DNA of 64,000 bases from Falciphora oryzae (lineage: Eukaryota > Ascomycota > Sordariomycetes > Magnaporthales > Magnaporthaceae): the NCBI GenBank assembly GCA_000733355.1, contig JNVV01000006.1, positions 292,556-356,555 of the forward strand, in the 5' to 3' direction. A program made the translations under genes and the position numbers. The notes beneath the pieces were generated by a model, which made no database searches, was not told the origin of the DNA, and saw only the letters and a list, made by a program, of their open reading frames with translations. Shown here piece after piece: positions 62,975 through 64,000 of the stretch. Position 1 is the first letter of the stretch; every line of letters begins with the position of its first letter.

Positions 62975-63955
62975 ATGCGACTCCTCTCGAGCGTCGCCGT
63001 CGCCGTCGGCACCGCAGCGGCGGTAGCCAGCGCCGCGGACATTGTGGTCAACCGCGTGGTGGACGACTTCCCCTGGAGCGACCCGTTCTCGGGCCACCCG
63101 ACGCCCCCTGGGTTCGAGGCGACGTGCGAGGCGGCGCGCAGCTTCAAGGCGCGGCAGCACCTGCTCAGCGAGCTGCAGGAGCCCGAGCCCAAGGGCCTCA
63201 AGCCGTGGTTCAAGGCGCTCAAGTTCTTCTTCGGCGGGCGGCCGTTCCCGGGCAGCTGGAACGGCGTGGACGCGCACGGAACCAAGCGCGACGTCATCCT
63301 CATGAGCTACGCCGACGTGCCCGGGGCCGTCAAGCGCTGGATCCAGGACAAGAAGGAGAGCAAGAGCGCCGACGACATGTGGCTCTACGGCGTCTACCAC
63401 AAGGACCTGCCCGGCATCAAGATTAAGGGCACCGCGACGCCGCGGCCGAGGCCGACGACGGCGCCCGCGGGTGGAGGAGAGGAGGAGGAGGAGGTCGACG
63501 CCGAGGCGGCCAGGCTGCCGCCCGACGAGGACCTGGTGGTGCTGTTCGCCGCGGGCGCCATCTACCACAACCTGCCGCTCTGGGTGGCGGGCGGCAGCGC
63601 GTGCGAGGCCGAGCTGTCGGACCTGTCACGCTACCACCCGGGCCCCACCGACGGCGGCGTGGCCGGCTGGGTGGTCGAGCGGACCGAGCCGGACCTCGGG
63701 AGCGGCTCGAGGGAGATCGAGTTCAAGATCAAGGCCCAGGTGCTCAGGGAGACGGAGCAGGGCAGGATCGCCCGCCTGGAGAGGGAGCGGGAGGACGCCG
63801 AGGTGGCCGCGGCCGCCGCTGCCAACGACGCCGAGGTGTCGCGGGCGGCTGCTGCCGCCACCGAGGAGAGCAAGGAGGCTGATGCCAAGAGCAAGTCCGA
63901 GGCGGCGGCGGGTTCAAAGGCCAGCGCTGTTGTGATCGACAAGGACGAGCTATAG
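62975..63955 (+). CDS. predicted ER-lumenal protein with signal peptide and C-terminal KDEL
   Basis: A single exon of 326 residues. The start ATG 62975 opens a clear signal peptide, MRLLSSVAVAVGTAAAVASA, with probable cleavage near ASAAD. A conserved-looking core follows: IVVNRVVDDFPWSDPFSGHP, PPGFEATCEAARSFKARQHL, GGRPFPGSWNGVDAHGTKRD, and after an acidic insert (GGGEEEEEVDAE) VLFAAGAIYHNLPLWVAGG. The C-terminal 60 residues form an Ala/Glu-rich helix, likely a coiled coil (RIARLEREREDAEVAAAAAA). The chain ends IDKDEL, an ER retrieval signal read by Erd2-type receptors. Two features at opposite ends, signal peptide and KDEL, agree on an ER-lumen location. No enzyme motif is recognised. The family seems to be uncharacterised in filamentous ascomycetes. 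Confidence 0.85.
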   Translation: MRLLSSVAVAVGTAAAVASAADIVVNRVVDDFPWSDPFSGHPTPPGFEATCEAARSFKARQHLLSELQEPEPKGLKPWFKALKFFFGGRPFPGSWNGVDAHGTKRDVILMSYADVPGAVKRWIQDKKESKSADDMWLYGVYHKDLPGIKIKGTATPRPRPTTAPAGGGEEEEEVDAEAARLPPDEDLVVLFAAGAIYHNLPLWVAGGSACEAELSDLSRYHPGPTDGGVAGWVVERTEPDLGSGSREIEFKIKAQVLRETEQGRIARLEREREDAEVAAAAAANDAEVSRAAAAATEESKEADAKSKSEAAAGSKASAVVIDKDEL

Positions 63956-64000
63956 TGGTGGGATTAATGAGCAGTGGATGGTGTACGTGTTGGTGGTTTG

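Overview
The window looks like nuclear DNA of a filamentous ascomycete, most likely a Sordariomycete. Genes have short introns (about 77-380 bp, many with CTAAC or CTGAC branch sites), coding third positions are GC-rich, and the eukaryotic housekeeping proteins are well conserved. A Con7-type C2H2 regulator, described from the rice blast fungus, is compatible with Magnaporthales, but that placement is inference. A 21-base run of N (58268-58288) shows the source is a draft assembly.

Layout. At 0.8-2.8 kb lies the Con7-like regulator (+). AAR2 (+, 5.9-7.6 kb) converges on RPS16 (-, 8.4-9.4 kb), which is divergent from the ESCRT-II gene SNF8 (+, 9.8-10.8 kb). SNF8 converges on an Mpv17/PMP22 membrane protein gene (-, 11.8-12.7 kb). 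A cysteine-rich protein of unknown function (+, 15.0-16.7 kb) and a small three-exon gene (-, 17.1-17.7 kb) follow. Next come a FAR1-type DNA-binding protein (+, ~20.3-21.4 kb), RPL34 (+, 23.0-23.8 kb), the complex I assembly factor NDUFAF3 (+, 24.9-25.6 kb) and an F-box/LRR protein (+, 26.3-28.0 kb). Vacuolar alkaline phosphatase PHO8 (-, 28.4-30.3 kb) is divergent from an alpha/beta-hydrolase-phosphatase fusion (+, 31.8-34.1 kb). HRI1 (-, 34.4-35.2 kb) and NIP1/eIF3c (-, 36.2-39.0 kb) precede PRP8 (+, 39.5-47.0 kb). Two gene-poor stretches of about 7 kb flank a Myb-like regulator (+, 54.3-55.6 kb). The window closes with a predicted ER-lumenal protein ending in KDEL (+, 63.0-64.0 kb).

The genes do not form a biosynthetic cluster or a mobile system. 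They are mostly housekeeping genes of splicing (AAR2, PRP8), translation (RPS16, RPL34, eIF3c), endosomes and vacuole (SNF8, PHO8) and mitochondria, plus three regulators. The more unusual points are at the level of gene structure: a PHO8 coding exon made only of the start codon, a UAG-CAA-UCA stop context with an open extension in the Myb gene, a 1.34 kb leader without any ATG before the FAR1 gene, probable GC-AG introns in two genes, and many 20-32 nt T or A runs concentrated in the first 20 kb, three of them within introns as T on the coding strand.

Exon boundaries were derived by hand from reading frame, splice-site consensus and family resemblance. No alignment or expression data were available.
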